From the NCBI RefSeq assembly GCF_002563635.1, contig NZ_PDIZ01000003.1, positions 434,001 to 498,000 of the forward strand: a stretch of 64,000 nucleotides of DNA, read 5' to 3'. The notes beneath the pieces were generated by a model, which saw nothing but the letters and a program-made list of their open reading frames with translations, had not been told where the DNA came from and did not search any database. This document shows, in pieces, positions 8,400 through 17,646 of this stretch. The stretch comes from Bacillus sp. es.036. Lineage in GTDB: Bacteria; Bacillota; Bacilli; Bacillales; Guptibacillaceae. The translations under genes were made by a program, and so were the position numbers. Position 1 is the first letter of the stretch. Every line of letters begins with the position of its first letter.

Positions 8400-9251
8400 A
8401 TGGTTTATCAACTTCTAGCATTAGATATTGATGGAACTTTACTTAGATCTAATCATAAAATTGACAAAGAAACGAAGGAAGCCATTAGTTATGTGAGAGA
8501 GAAAGGAGTATACGTAACGCTCACAACGAGTCGTAACTTTGCATCTGCTAAGAAAATTGCAAGGGCAGTGAAGTTAGATGACGTCATGCTCGTTACGCAT
8601 AGTGGCGCCTTTATTGCTGAAGAGGTTGAAAAGCCAATTTATGAAGAAAGAATTTCAATCGAAGATGTTAATAAGATTGTTAATATTCTAGAGCAATTCG
8701 ATTGCCATATTCGCATCATTCATGAACGGCTAGCTGTTGGAAATCGAGTGAAGCATAACAACTATTTATCAGCAAAGATGACGCTAGGTATAGGAGATCC
8801 ATTATTCTATCCTGTAAACTTTGTGGAAACACTAAGTGAGTATCTAGAAAAGAAAGACCTCTCTCCTCCAAAAATTGATGCGCATTTCTTTAATGAAGAA
8901 GAAAGAGAGGAAGCACGTCTTATGTTAGAGGAGCGCATTCCTTCGATATCCGTTGTTCGATCGACAAAATGTAATTTTGGCATCATTCCAAAAGGCGTTT
9001 CTAAAGCAAAAGGACTTCGTATTTTAGGGGAGAAATTAGGAGTGCCTGTGGATGAAATGGTTGTGATCGGTGACGCAGATTGTGATGCTGAAATGATTCG
9101 ACAAGCGGGTCTTGGCGTGGCAATGGGGAATGCTTCGTATGAATTAAAGAGACTTGCCGACTGGGTAACGCGATCAAATGATCAACAAGGCGTTTCTTAT
9201 ATGGTAAAAGAAGTTTTTCGAAAGCAAATGCGTGTCCAACTAAAAAGGTAG
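8400..9251 (+). CDS. yhaX: YhaX, Cof-type HAD hydrolase
   Basis: A 283-residue HAD-superfamily phosphatase of the Cof/IIB type. Motif I is LDIDGTLL (Asp9 and Asp11), motif II is LTTSRN, the cap domain spans roughly residues 80-190, the motif III lysine lies in PKGVSKAKGL, and motif IV is VIGDADCDAEM. Family members dephosphorylate small phosphorylated metabolites; the substrate of YhaX is not established. TAGGAGGG lies 6 nt before the ATG. It is monocistronic, ending at a hairpin at 9264-9312. In B. subtilis yhaX is a sporulation-time gene; no clear SigE promoter could be assigned here. Confidence 0.85.
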   Translation: MVYQLLALDIDGTLLRSNHKIDKETKEAISYVREKGVYVTLTTSRNFASAKKIARAVKLDDVMLVTHSGAFIAEEVEKPIYEERISIEDVNKIVNILEQFDCHIRIIHERLAVGNRVKHNNYLSAKMTLGIGDPLFYPVNFVETLSEYLEKKDLSPPKIDAHFFNEEEREEARLMLEERIPSISVVRSTKCNFGIIPKGVSKAKGLRILGEKLGVPVDEMVVIGDADCDAEMIRQAGLGVAMGNASYELKRLADWVTRSNDQQGVSYMVKEVFRKQMRVQLKR

Positions 9252-9263
9252 CTCAAGTTTACG

Positions 9264-9312
9264 GACGCCTTCATCGAACCCTGACGAATAGTAGGGAATG
9301 AAGGCGTCTTTT
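9264..9312 (+). terminator. Terminator after yhaX
   Basis: An 11-bp perfect stem (GACGCCTTCAT 9264-9274 / ATGAAGGCGTC 9298-9308) with a 23-nt loop, followed by TTTTG. Confidence 0.75.
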
Positions 9313-9410
9313 GTGCGACTTTTGTATCATTTTCTTGAAATGAAAAGGCTTTCACGAAAAAACAGCTAATATGTATAATGTTTGATAATTTTGAATTCTG
9401 GAGGGATAGT

Positions 9411-10892
9411 ATGCAAAAATTACTCGACTTGAATCCAAAGGTGACGGAATTTCTGAAAGGCACAAAGCAACTTTATATTAACGGTCAATGGAAGGATTCG
9501 GTATCAGGTAGAACATTTGATACGCTAAACCCCTCAACAGGTGAAGTACTTGCTACAGTTAGTGAAGCAATGAAAGACGATATTGATGAAGCAGTTATGT
9601 CAGCTCGGAAAGCTTTTGATAGCGGACCGTGGTCTCGCATGTCTGCCTCTGCTAGAAGTCGCTTAATTTATAAGCTAGCTGATTTGATGGAAGAAAATAA
9701 AGAAGAGCTTGCGATGATTGATACGCTTGATAATGGTAAACCGATTCGTGAGACGCAAAATGCGGATGTTCCACTTGCGATTGAGCATTTTCGCTACTAT
9801 GCTGGCTGGTCAACCAAAATCATGGGACAAACCATTCCAGTTAACGGTCCGTTCTTTAACTATACGCGCCATGAAGCATTAGGTGTTGTGGGACAAATCA
9901 TTCCGTGGAATTTCCCTCTACTTATGGCAGCCTGGAAACTTGGTGCTGCTCTTGCAACTGGTTGTACGGTTGTACTTAAGCCTGCGGAGCAAACGCCGCT
10001 TTCAGCACTTTACTTAGCTCAATTGATGGAAGAGGCTGGTTTCCCTGAAGGTGTTGTGAACGTTGTACCAGGATATGGTGAGACGGCAGGGGATGCACTC
10101 GTCAAACATCCAAATGTGGATAAAATTGCATTTACTGGGTCGACTGAGGTTGGGAAATATATTATGAATCAGGCTTCAAATGATTTGAAGAGGGTTACGC
10201 TTGAACTAGGTGGGAAGTCTCCAAATATTATCTTACCAGACGCTGATATGAAAAAAGCGATACCAGGCGCGTTAAGTGGTATTATGTTTAATCAGGGCCA
10301 GGTTTGCTGTGCGGGATCAAGACTTTTTGTTCAGAAGAAAGCATATGATAATGTGATGGCTGACTTAGTAAGCCATAGTCAAAAGATCAAGCAGGGAGCT
10401 GGCTTGGATCCTGATACTGAAATGGGCCCACTCGTATCGGCTGAACAGCACGAGCGAGTTATGAAATATATTTCGAAAGGACAAGATGAAGGCGCAGAAT
10501 TACTGACTGGTGGACAAGTTCCTTATGATAAGGGATACTACGTCCAGCCAACCATTTTCTCTGATGTAGATGATAAAATGACCATTGCAAAAGAGGAAAT
10601 CTTTGGCCCTGTTGTTGCGGCAATGCCGTTTGAAGACCTTGATGAAGTGATCGAACGAGCAAATGACTCGAACTATGGTCTCGCAGCTGGACTCTGGACA
10701 GAGAATCTGAAGTCTGCTCACTATGTTGCAAACAAAATAAAAGCTGGAACGGTATGGGTGAACTGCTACAATGCGTTTGACGCCGCTTCTCCGTTTGGTG
10801 GCTATAAGCAATCTGGTATCGGAAGAGAAATGGGCTCTTATGCACTAAATAACTACACAGAAGTGAAGAGCGTTTGGATTAACTTAAAGTAA
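9411..10892 (+). CDS. dhaS: Aldehyde dehydrogenase DhaS
   Basis: A 493-residue NAD(P)-dependent aldehyde dehydrogenase that oxidises aldehydes to carboxylic acids in the cytosol. The catalytic glutamate is in LELGGKSPN (about 265) and the catalytic cysteine in GQVCCAGSR (about 300). The cofactor-site stretches IIPWNFPL and FTGSTEVGK are intact. Similarity to B. subtilis DhaS runs over the whole length (RYYAGW, NYTRHE, MGSYALNNYTEVKSVW). The start at 9411 is preferred over the in-frame ATG at 9378 because GGAGGG lies 5 nt upstream. It forms a single-gene unit closed by a terminator. The physiological aldehyde cannot be read from the sequence. Confidence 0.92.
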   Translation: MQKLLDLNPKVTEFLKGTKQLYINGQWKDSVSGRTFDTLNPSTGEVLATVSEAMKDDIDEAVMSARKAFDSGPWSRMSASARSRLIYKLADLMEENKEELAMIDTLDNGKPIRETQNADVPLAIEHFRYYAGWSTKIMGQTIPVNGPFFNYTRHEALGVVGQIIPWNFPLLMAAWKLGAALATGCTVVLKPAEQTPLSALYLAQLMEEAGFPEGVVNVVPGYGETAGDALVKHPNVDKIAFTGSTEVGKYIMNQASNDLKRVTLELGGKSPNIILPDADMKKAIPGALSGIMFNQGQVCCAGSRLFVQKKAYDNVMADLVSHSQKIKQGAGLDPDTEMGPLVSAEQHERVMKYISKGQDEGAELLTGGQVPYDKGYYVQPTIFSDVDDKMTIAKEEIFGPVVAAMPFEDLDEVIERANDSNYGLAAGLWTENLKSAHYVANKIKAGTVWVNCYNAFDAASPFGGYKQSGIGREMGSYALNNYTEVKSVWINLK

Positions 10893-10901
10893 TCAAAAGA
10901 G

Positions 10902-10934
10902 AACCGCTCGTCCTTTATGGACGGGCGGTTTTTG
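10902..10934 (+). terminator. Terminator after dhaS
   Basis: Stem AACCGCTCGTCC / GGACGGGCGGTT (one G-U pair) with a 5-nt loop, then TTTTTG. Confidence 0.9.
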
Positions 10935-10952
10935 TGAGGTAGTCCGTTTGGG

Positions 10953-11138
10953 CTATCTTTTTAAGACGATCAATTTACCTGCAGATGATACGACACGTGC
11001 CGTATGATTTTCAAATCCTTTTTGTTTCAACAGCTCTTCGCCTACTTTTTTAGCTTCCTTGTCGTCTTGCGCCTCGAAACTTTCATCAAGAACGGTAGCG
11101 CCACTTTTTTCAAATGCCGTGATAATGTATTTTTCCAT
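10953..11138 (-). CDS. yhzD: YhzD-family protein
   Basis: A 61-residue soluble protein beginning MEKYIITAFEKSGATVLDE with the ending HTARVVSSAGKLIVLKR, a close match to the YhzD family, which is also 61 residues long and of unknown function. The start follows TAGGAGGGG. A SigA-type promoter lies 20 bp upstream. It converges on dhaS, sharing the terminator hairpin there. Confidence 0.88.
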   Translation of the reverse strand: MEKYIITAFEKSGATVLDESFEAQDDKEAKKVGEELLKQKGFENHTARVVSSAGKLIVLKR

Positions 11139-11157
11139 GTAATCCCCTCCTATTAGT

Positions 11158-11186
11158 AGTTTACCGATTGATCAATTTGTTGTCAC
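11158..11186 (-). promoter_or_regulatory. SigA-type promoter of yhzD
   Basis: GTGACA (11186-11181) and TAAACT (11163-11158) are separated by 17 bp on the minus strand and lie 20 bp before the yhzD start. Confidence 0.5.
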
Positions 11187-11281
11187 TTTTTTCTGAAAAA
11201 ATGAATCTTTTAGATGAATCAAGCGTTATACTTATCGAGGAGTGTTTCGAATGAAGTAAGATCAATTAAGAGGGGGAAATT

Positions 11282-12178
11282 ATGCTCGAATTTCAAAATG
11301 TTACAAAGCAGTTTGGCGCTTTTACAGCAGTTGAGCGTCTTAATTTATCTATTCCAGAGAATGAGATTTTTGGTTTGCTCGGTGGGAATGGAGCGGGTAA
11401 AACCACCACCTTTCGGATGTTACTGCGACTTATTGATCAAACAAAAGGAACCATTAGTTGGAAGGGAGAAGGGATCTCTTATGATTCCAGTCATTTAATT
11501 GGCTACCTACCTGAAGAACGCGGTCTTTATCCAAAGATGAAAGTGAAAGAACAACTCATTTATCTTGGTAAGTTAAGAGGAATGAAGAAAGCAGAAGTTG
11601 AAAAGGAAATAGCGATATGGCTTGATCGGTTTAAAGTCCCTGAGTACCTTGACAAGAAAGTAGAAGAACTATCGAAAGGAAACCAACAAAAAATTCAATT
11701 TATTGCAAGTGTTATTCACAAACCGGAATTGCTCATTCTTGATGAGCCTTTTAGTGGTCTTGACCCAGTAAATGTTGAAGTACTAAAAGAGGCGGTGCTT
11801 GATTTGAAAAAGAGTGGGACGACCATTTTGTTTTCCAGTCATCGTATGGAGCATGTGGAAGAACTCTGTGAGCATCTTTGTATCCTACATAAAGGAAAAG
11901 CAGTTGTATCAGGAAATTTAAAAGAAATTAAACGTTCATATGGAAAAAAGAATATTCGAATTGATGCAGATTTTGACGTTGCCTTTTTAGAAAACGTTGC
12001 CGGAGTTGTTCGATTGAAACAGGGATTGAATCATAGCATCGTTCAAATTGAAAATGAACAAGTGTCTCAAACCGTTTTACGGGAGTTGGTAAGTAAAGGG
12101 TTTGTTCGACAGTTTGAATTAGAAGAGCCGTCATTAAATGATATTTTCATCGAAAAGGTGGGTGCGGCATATGAATAA
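11282..12178 (+). CDS. yhaQ: YhaQ, ABC transporter ATP-binding protein
   Basis: A 298-residue ABC ATPase: Walker A GGNGAGKTTT (about residue 38), signature LSKGNQQKIQ, Walker B LLILDEPFSGLDP and the switch histidine in LFSSHRMEHVE. The C-terminal 80 residues form the extra domain seen in NatA/DrrA-type exporter ATPases. It powers the membrane protein encoded directly downstream, with which it overlaps by 8 bp. The pair corresponds to B. subtilis YhaQ/YhaP, related to the NatAB sodium exporter, but the cargo is not known. GAGGGGG precedes the ATG. Confidence 0.88.
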   Translation: MLEFQNVTKQFGAFTAVERLNLSIPENEIFGLLGGNGAGKTTTFRMLLRLIDQTKGTISWKGEGISYDSSHLIGYLPEERGLYPKMKVKEQLIYLGKLRGMKKAEVEKEIAIWLDRFKVPEYLDKKVEELSKGNQQKIQFIASVIHKPELLILDEPFSGLDPVNVEVLKEAVLDLKKSGTTILFSSHRMEHVEELCEHLCILHKGKAVVSGNLKEIKRSYGKKNIRIDADFDVAFLENVAGVVRLKQGLNHSIVQIENEQVSQTVLRELVSKGFVRQFELEEPSLNDIFIEKVGAAYE

Positions 12179-13424
12179 GTTTTTCATCGTCCTATCCCAG
12201 ACGTATTTAAACCGATTAAAGTCCAAAGCTTTTATTATTACGACGGTTATTACATTATTGATGATTTTTTTAATTACGAACATCTCAACCATTATGAATA
12301 CGTTCGATTCAAGTGAGGCCGATCGTGTAGGGGTAATTGATACTGGCTCGTTTTATCCATCCCTTGAAAATCAAATCAAGATGATGGACGCGGAAATTGT
12401 CTTAGAAAAGTTCGAGGGAACAGAAGATGAAGCGGAAGAGGCGGTCGAACAGGGAGACCTTGACAGCTACTTGGTTCTAGAAGAAAACGAAGCTCTCGAA
12501 CCGACAGGTCTTTATAAAGCGGAGACGGTGGCAGAACAAGTCACTCCTCAAGTGATTGAAACAGCTCTTCAACAAATGAAGAGTACACTCGCAGCTGAAA
12601 AAGCTGGCGTGACTCCGGAGCAGCTTAATCAAATTGATCAGCCTGTACAGTTTGAGAAAGTAGCTTTAGAAAAAGGGGCAAAGACGGAGGAGGAATTGAA
12701 TCAAGCGCGCGTGTTTGTCTATGTGCTCTTGTTCGTTATCTACTTTTCAGTCATTTTTTATGGGAATATGGTAGCTGTTGAAGTAGCAACTGAGAAATCA
12801 TCACGAGTGATGGAGATCTTAATATCAAGTGTTTCTCCCGTAAAGCAAATGTTTGGCAAAATTCTTGGAATCGCTTTGCTTGGTTTAACGCAATACGCGA
12901 TTATTATTGCGAGTGGTTATCTGTTTATGCAAATGCAGGAAGACGAACTCACAGAAACAGGATTCCTTTCATTTCTTGATTTCGGCAACTTGTCAACTTC
13001 GCTTATCGTCTATGCGATTGTATTCTTTATTCTTGGGTATTTACTATATGCAACGATTCTTGCTATGGTCGGTTCACTCGTTAGTAGAGCCGAAGAAGTG
13101 CAGCAGATGATCATGCCAATACAGCTTCTTATTATTATTGCCTTTTTTATAGCGATGTTCGGACTAAGTACCCCATCTTCTACATTTGTCACGATTTCAT
13201 CCTATATCCCGTTTTTCTCTCCGGTCGTCATGTTTTTACGTGTAGGAATGCTCTCGATTCCATTCTGGGAAGTAGCTCTAAGCCTTACGTTGCTCGTTGG
13301 AGCAATTGTGTTATTTGGCATTATGGGCGCGAAAGTCTACCGAGGTGGTGTTCTCATGTATGGAAAGTCATCTTCATTAAAAGACATTGGAAAAGCATTA
13401 AAGTTATCGAAACGTGAACAATAA
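12171..13424 (+). CDS. yhaP: YhaP, NatB-like ABC exporter permease
   Basis: A 417-residue membrane protein of the ABC-2 (NatB) type. One membrane segment at about 17-40 is followed by an acidic extracytoplasmic domain of about 150 residues (DEAEEAVEQGDLDSYLV), then five or six segments from about residue 185. ATEKSSRVMEILISSVSP is the conserved cytosolic coupling stretch of the family. The ATG at 12171 follows AAGGTGG by 9 nt and overlaps the end of yhaQ, so the earlier in-frame start at 12138 is not used. Export of sodium or of small molecules is suggested by family only. Confidence 0.87.
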   Translation: MNKFFIVLSQTYLNRLKSKAFIITTVITLLMIFLITNISTIMNTFDSSEADRVGVIDTGSFYPSLENQIKMMDAEIVLEKFEGTEDEAEEAVEQGDLDSYLVLEENEALEPTGLYKAETVAEQVTPQVIETALQQMKSTLAAEKAGVTPEQLNQIDQPVQFEKVALEKGAKTEEELNQARVFVYVLLFVIYFSVIFYGNMVAVEVATEKSSRVMEILISSVSPVKQMFGKILGIALLGLTQYAIIIASGYLFMQMQEDELTETGFLSFLDFGNLSTSLIVYAIVFFILGYLLYATILAMVGSLVSRAEEVQQMIMPIQLLIIIAFFIAMFGLSTPSSTFVTISSYIPFFSPVVMFLRVGMLSIPFWEVALSLTLLVGAIVLFGIMGAKVYRGGVLMYGKSSSLKDIGKALKLSKREQ

Positions 13425-13446
13425 CATCAAAAGAAAAGAAGTTAGC

Positions 13447-13487
13447 AGACCCGGAGATATGGTTTCTTCGGGTCTTATTTATTTTTT
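13447..13487 (+). terminator. Probable terminator after yhaQP
   Basis: AGACCCG (13447-13453) pairs with CGGGTCT (13469-13475), followed by TATTTATTTTTT. Confidence 0.65.
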
Positions 13488-13614
13488 ACATCTTCATCGG
13501 TTGGGCTCATAAGTGTTCGATGCAGGTGAGTAAAGAATGTGAAAGCGTACGAACGTGCGCTCGATTAGATATGGTAAAATGAATGGTAGAGAGCATTTGA
13601 AAGGGAGATGAGTG

Positions 13615-14856
13615 ATGAAAGAAGTATCCTTTCTGCACTGTGCGGATCTACATTTAGATAGACCATTCACCGGTGCTAATCAATTACCAACTTCGATTCA
13701 TGAATTTGTTCGAGAAAGTGCTTATCGCTCTTTGCGCGCTATCGTTAATCTTGCTATTCAGCAACGTGTCGATTTTGTCCTTTTTGTTGGAGATTTGTTT
13801 GATAGTAGCTATCGTAGCATAAAGACACAGATGGTTCTCTTACAAGAGTTAAAGAGATTAGATGAAGCGGGGATTTATAGCTATCTTTCCCATGGAAATC
13901 ATGATGCACTGGACGGAGAGTGGGCTGCTTTAACTTGGCCAGAATCAAGCTACTTTTTCAGTGAGGAAGTGGAAGCTGTTCCATTCAAGCAAGAAGAAAA
14001 GACGGTTGCCTGGATTCATGGATTTAGTTATCCAACTCGTCATGTGAATGAACGGATGGTAAGTGCTTATCAAAGGACGGATGAAGAGAGTTTCCAAATC
14101 GGAATGCTTCACGGAAATTTAGAAGGACAGACGGAGCACTCTGCTTATGCCCCGTTTACGTTAAGTGAATTAATCGAAAAAAACTTCGATTATTGGGCGC
14201 TTGGTCATATTCATCAACGGACAGAGTTACTGGAAAATCCACCGATCGTGTATCCCGGAAACATCCAGGGGGCTCATTCTAAAGAACGTGGCAAAAAGGG
14301 ATGTTATTTTGTAAAGTTAAGCGATGCTGATCCATTCACGGTTTTTCATCAAACGTCTGATGTTACATGGCATAGGCCAGTTGTTGATATTGGGAAATGT
14401 AATTCCATGGAGCAACTTCTAAACGTTTGTGAAGAAATACTGAATCAGGAAAACTTCTCTACAGGCGGGCATTTAATCAATTTTGAATTTATCGGGATAA
14501 GTTCATTACATACAGATCTGCTGTATGCAAACCAATTAGATGACCTTCTCCAGACGCTCCAATTAAATCGAGACATGGAAGATAACGGATTTGTGTGGCC
14601 GTACAAATTATCTTTGCATTCTATGCCTTCATGGGATCGGGACAGTTTAAAAGAGCAGAGTGGCTTTTTACAAGACATTCTCTTTATTTCAGACCACTAT
14701 GAGCAAAATGATCTGAAAGAAGCCATATCCCCTCTCTATAGCCACAGGCGAGCGAGAAAGGCACTTCATCCATTAGAAGATGAAAGTCAGTTAATAAAAG
14801 AAGCGGAAGAACTTTTGCTCACCTACCTCATTGATTCAAAAGGAGATGGCGAGTAA
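13615..14856 (+). CDS. yhaO: YhaO, Mre11/SbcD-like DNA exonuclease
   Basis: A 413-residue metallophosphoesterase of the SbcD/Mre11 kind. Metal-binding motifs are intact: CADLHLDRPF, FVGDLFDS, SHGNHDALDG and ALGHIHQRTEL. The first 250 residues are the nuclease; the rest is the capping/partner-binding part. It is expected to work with the ATPase YhaN in processing DNA ends during repair. Start at ATG 13615 (GGGAG 7 nt upstream) rather than the adjacent GTG at 13612. The stop overlaps the yhaN start (TAATG), so the two are translationally coupled. Confidence 0.9.
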   Translation: MKEVSFLHCADLHLDRPFTGANQLPTSIHEFVRESAYRSLRAIVNLAIQQRVDFVLFVGDLFDSSYRSIKTQMVLLQELKRLDEAGIYSYLSHGNHDALDGEWAALTWPESSYFFSEEVEAVPFKQEEKTVAWIHGFSYPTRHVNERMVSAYQRTDEESFQIGMLHGNLEGQTEHSAYAPFTLSELIEKNFDYWALGHIHQRTELLENPPIVYPGNIQGAHSKERGKKGCYFVKLSDADPFTVFHQTSDVTWHRPVVDIGKCNSMEQLLNVCEEILNQENFSTGGHLINFEFIGISSLHTDLLYANQLDDLLQTLQLNRDMEDNGFVWPYKLSLHSMPSWDRDSLKEQSGFLQDILFISDHYEQNDLKEAISPLYSHRRARKALHPLEDESQLIKEAEELLLTYLIDSKGDGE

Positions 14857-17642
14857 TGAAACTTAATGGCATCGAAATCTATGGTTTCGGAAAGTTTGAA
14901 AACGATCGAATCGAAGATATTTCAACTGAATTGCAACTTATATTTGGAGAGAACGAAGCAGGAAAATCAACGCTTATTGCGTTTATCGAATACGTCTTAT
15001 TTGGCTTTCAGGCTCGTCAAGAAAATAACTATAAGATGAATCAACTGCCGCGTTTTGGAGGAGTGCTTTCTGTTGAAAATAATGGAGAAATGTTTCGAAT
15101 TGAAAGAACGAAAGATCGCACGTCTGAACAGGTTGTGATCTACTATTCGAACGGCTCATTTGGAGATAGTGACGATTTAAAGGCACTATTAAAGGGAATG
15201 AATCGAACGAGCTTTAGACAAATTTTCTTTTGTAATTTGACAACGCTAAATGACTATCAATACTATGATGAAGAAGGTTGGAATCAAGTATTATATGAAG
15301 CCGGTATGAGCGGTGGGGCTTCATTACTTGCCATTGAAAAGAACTTTGAAAAGTGGCAAGGCGAAATTTTTAAGCCAGGTGGTAGAAAACCACAACTTAA
15401 TGAAAAACTGGAAAGCTATGAGTTATTAAAGAAAAAGACGAACGAATGGGAGAAGAAAAACGAGAGCTATAACCATTTGATCGAGAAGGTCGAGAAGTTA
15501 GAAACACAAGTGAAGGGCAATGCAGAAAGGTTGCAATTCCTTCAATCTGAGCAGCGAACCCTTGATTATGAGAAACAAATTTTCCCTCTTCTAAAACAAA
15601 AACAGAAGCTTCATCATTTATTGGATACTCTACCTGAGTTCGATCCTTTTCCAGAGGAGGGACTTGGGAGGTTCGATAAATGGAAAGAACAGTCTGTCCT
15701 TTTATCTGGGGAATTAGAAAGTTTAAAGAAAAGAAAGCAGGGTCTACAAGCAGAAATTCATCCTGATCATCTTCTTCCTGATGCAAAAACGTTCTTACAA
15801 GAAGTTTCCTCTTTGAACGAAGAAATGATTCTTTACCGAGGAAGAACAGAAGAAAGAAGAAGACGTAAGCAAGAACTTTTATCACTTGAGAAAACACTTG
15901 AATCAGAGTTGCAGGAATTAGGAGAAACTGAAGAAAAAGTAAAACCTGTGAAGACGTCGTTTTCAGGGCGTGAAAGCTTAAAACAAATCACAGAAGCCTA
16001 CCAGCAATCAAATCAGAAATACCAATACGTTAATGAGGGATTCCTCACGGCTAAAGAAGATCTTGAGAAAGAAGAAAATGAGTTCAATCGCATAAAAGAA
16101 CGCATTGCTTCTGAGAAAAAGCATAAAAAGGGAGAGAGAGAAAGCTTTTCAACCCAAAAGCGGCCATTTGAGATGATGGCAGTCGCCATCATACTTCTGA
16201 TTGTGATAGGTTTAGCAGAAAATTGGCTTCTTGGTTTCGTAGCGGCGGCTATTGTTATCGGTGGAGCAATCCTTATGACTTACACAACCAAGGCCTCTAA
16301 AGGCGGCTTGCAAGATGAGGCACTGATCCGTGAGAGAGAGTGGACTCGACAAGCTGAACAAATAAAAGATCAAATTGATCGCCTTAACCGTGCATACTTG
16401 AAAGCTGCAGAAAAAGTGGATCTCTGGGAAGCAGAGAGGTATCAACTTGATAAGGATTTGGAGGAGTGGCTCGTACGTCATTCGTTTCCAAAAAATTTAC
16501 CTTCTACATCATTGCTAGACGCATTTGACAGGGTAGTTTCAATCAAGAAGCTACAGACGGACCGTCATCAAAAGCAGAAGCAGATAGAGGAGCTTGACTC
16601 TCATTTAGCCTTGGTCGAAGATAGAATGAAGCGTTTATGTGACAAAGTGAATTTACACTATCAAACGCCTGAAAATGCGATTCAACGCGTGCTCCAAAAA
16701 GCGGAAGAACAAAGAGAAAGTTTGAAAAAAGTTGACTTGGCGAAAAGTAAGTTAAAATCCCTAGAGGAGCAGTGCGATGAGGTTTCTGCAAAATTAAACA
16801 GCTGCAATGAGGAAATAGAGGGGCTAATGCTGTTAGCAGAGACAGAAGGCGAAGAGGCCTATCGAACAAAAGGAAAAGCTCATCAAGAAGCAAAAGAGCT
16901 GAACCAAAAGCTTGCTACTCTTTCATCTCAGCTCGGTGAGGATACATCTGTGAGGTTTACAACTGTGGGAGAATTAGAGGATCAGCGTCAACAAGTAGAG
17001 CAGGAAGAAACGTCTATATTGGAGAAGCAGCAGACGCTTTACAAGCAGATAGCTGGTGAGCAAGAAAAAATTCGTCTTTTAACAGAAGATGGCACGTATG
17101 ATGAGCTACTTTTGCAACGGCAGCAAAAGGAGGATGAGATTAACGCATATGCCAGAAAATGGTCTGTCATGAAAGTAGCATCTGATCTTCTAGCGAAAGC
17201 GAAAGCAAGATATCAAGAAGAACGCCTACCAGCTGTGATGAAGAAAGCAGAAGAATACTTCAAAACAATTACAGATGAGCGTTACACCGCTATTTATCCA
17301 CCTTTAGAAGGTGAACCTTTTCGAGTTGTTCATAAGAGCGGACGAGCGTACAAACCATCTGAATTAAGTAGGGGAACAGCTGAGCAATTATATTTGTGTA
17401 TAAGACTCGCACTTGCTTCTATATCTGCAGTAGAAATGCCAATTTTTCTTGATGATATTTTTGTGAATTTTGATGAAAAACGGACGAATCTTGCGAAAGC
17501 ATTTATTAAGAAGTTTTCTAAAGAACATCAAGTGGTTTTATTAACATGCCATACAGCTACCACGGTTGGGATAAATGACAAGATGCATGTACTTGAACGT
17601 TCATCTGATGTGATAAATAAAAAAGATCATTTAATGAGGTGA
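14856..17642 (+). CDS. yhaN: YhaN, Rad50/SbcC-like ATPase with membrane segments
   Basis: A 928-residue SMC-type ATPase, partner of YhaO. Walker A is GENEAGKST (31-39); the signature region LSRGTAEQLYLCIRLALAS and Walker B IFLDDIFVNFDE lie near residues 840-870. Between them are two long coiled coils. Unlike Rad50, the middle (about 438-475) contains a strongly hydrophobic, probably membrane-spanning hairpin (MMAVAIILLIVIG... and FVAAAIVIGGAILM) instead of a zinc hook, a known trait of the YhaN family that suggests membrane anchoring. It overlaps yhaO by 1 bp and is followed 4 bp later by a response regulator gene. Confidence 0.9.
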   Translation: MKLNGIEIYGFGKFENDRIEDISTELQLIFGENEAGKSTLIAFIEYVLFGFQARQENNYKMNQLPRFGGVLSVENNGEMFRIERTKDRTSEQVVIYYSNGSFGDSDDLKALLKGMNRTSFRQIFFCNLTTLNDYQYYDEEGWNQVLYEAGMSGGASLLAIEKNFEKWQGEIFKPGGRKPQLNEKLESYELLKKKTNEWEKKNESYNHLIEKVEKLETQVKGNAERLQFLQSEQRTLDYEKQIFPLLKQKQKLHHLLDTLPEFDPFPEEGLGRFDKWKEQSVLLSGELESLKKRKQGLQAEIHPDHLLPDAKTFLQEVSSLNEEMILYRGRTEERRRRKQELLSLEKTLESELQELGETEEKVKPVKTSFSGRESLKQITEAYQQSNQKYQYVNEGFLTAKEDLEKEENEFNRIKERIASEKKHKKGERESFSTQKRPFEMMAVAIILLIVIGLAENWLLGFVAAAIVIGGAILMTYTTKASKGGLQDEALIREREWTRQAEQIKDQIDRLNRAYLKAAEKVDLWEAERYQLDKDLEEWLVRHSFPKNLPSTSLLDAFDRVVSIKKLQTDRHQKQKQIEELDSHLALVEDRMKRLCDKVNLHYQTPENAIQRVLQKAEEQRESLKKVDLAKSKLKSLEEQCDEVSAKLNSCNEEIEGLMLLAETEGEEAYRTKGKAHQEAKELNQKLATLSSQLGEDTSVRFTTVGELEDQRQQVEQEETSILEKQQTLYKQIAGEQEKIRLLTEDGTYDELLLQRQQKEDEINAYARKWSVMKVASDLLAKAKARYQEERLPAVMKKAEEYFKTITDERYTAIYPPLEGEPFRVVHKSGRAYKPSELSRGTAEQLYLCIRLALASISAVEMPIFLDDIFVNFDEKRTNLAKAFIKKFSKEHQVVLLTCHTATTVGINDKMHVLERSSDVINKKDHLMR

Positions 17643-17646
17643 ATTT

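Noticed and set aside
10459-10845. 128-codon minus-strand frame opposite dhaS
   Set aside because: Composition is that of an antisense shadow and there is no start signal.
15397-15897. 166-codon minus-strand frame opposite yhaN
   Set aside because: Low-complexity Phe/Leu/Ser product created by the coiled-coil codons of yhaN on the other strand.
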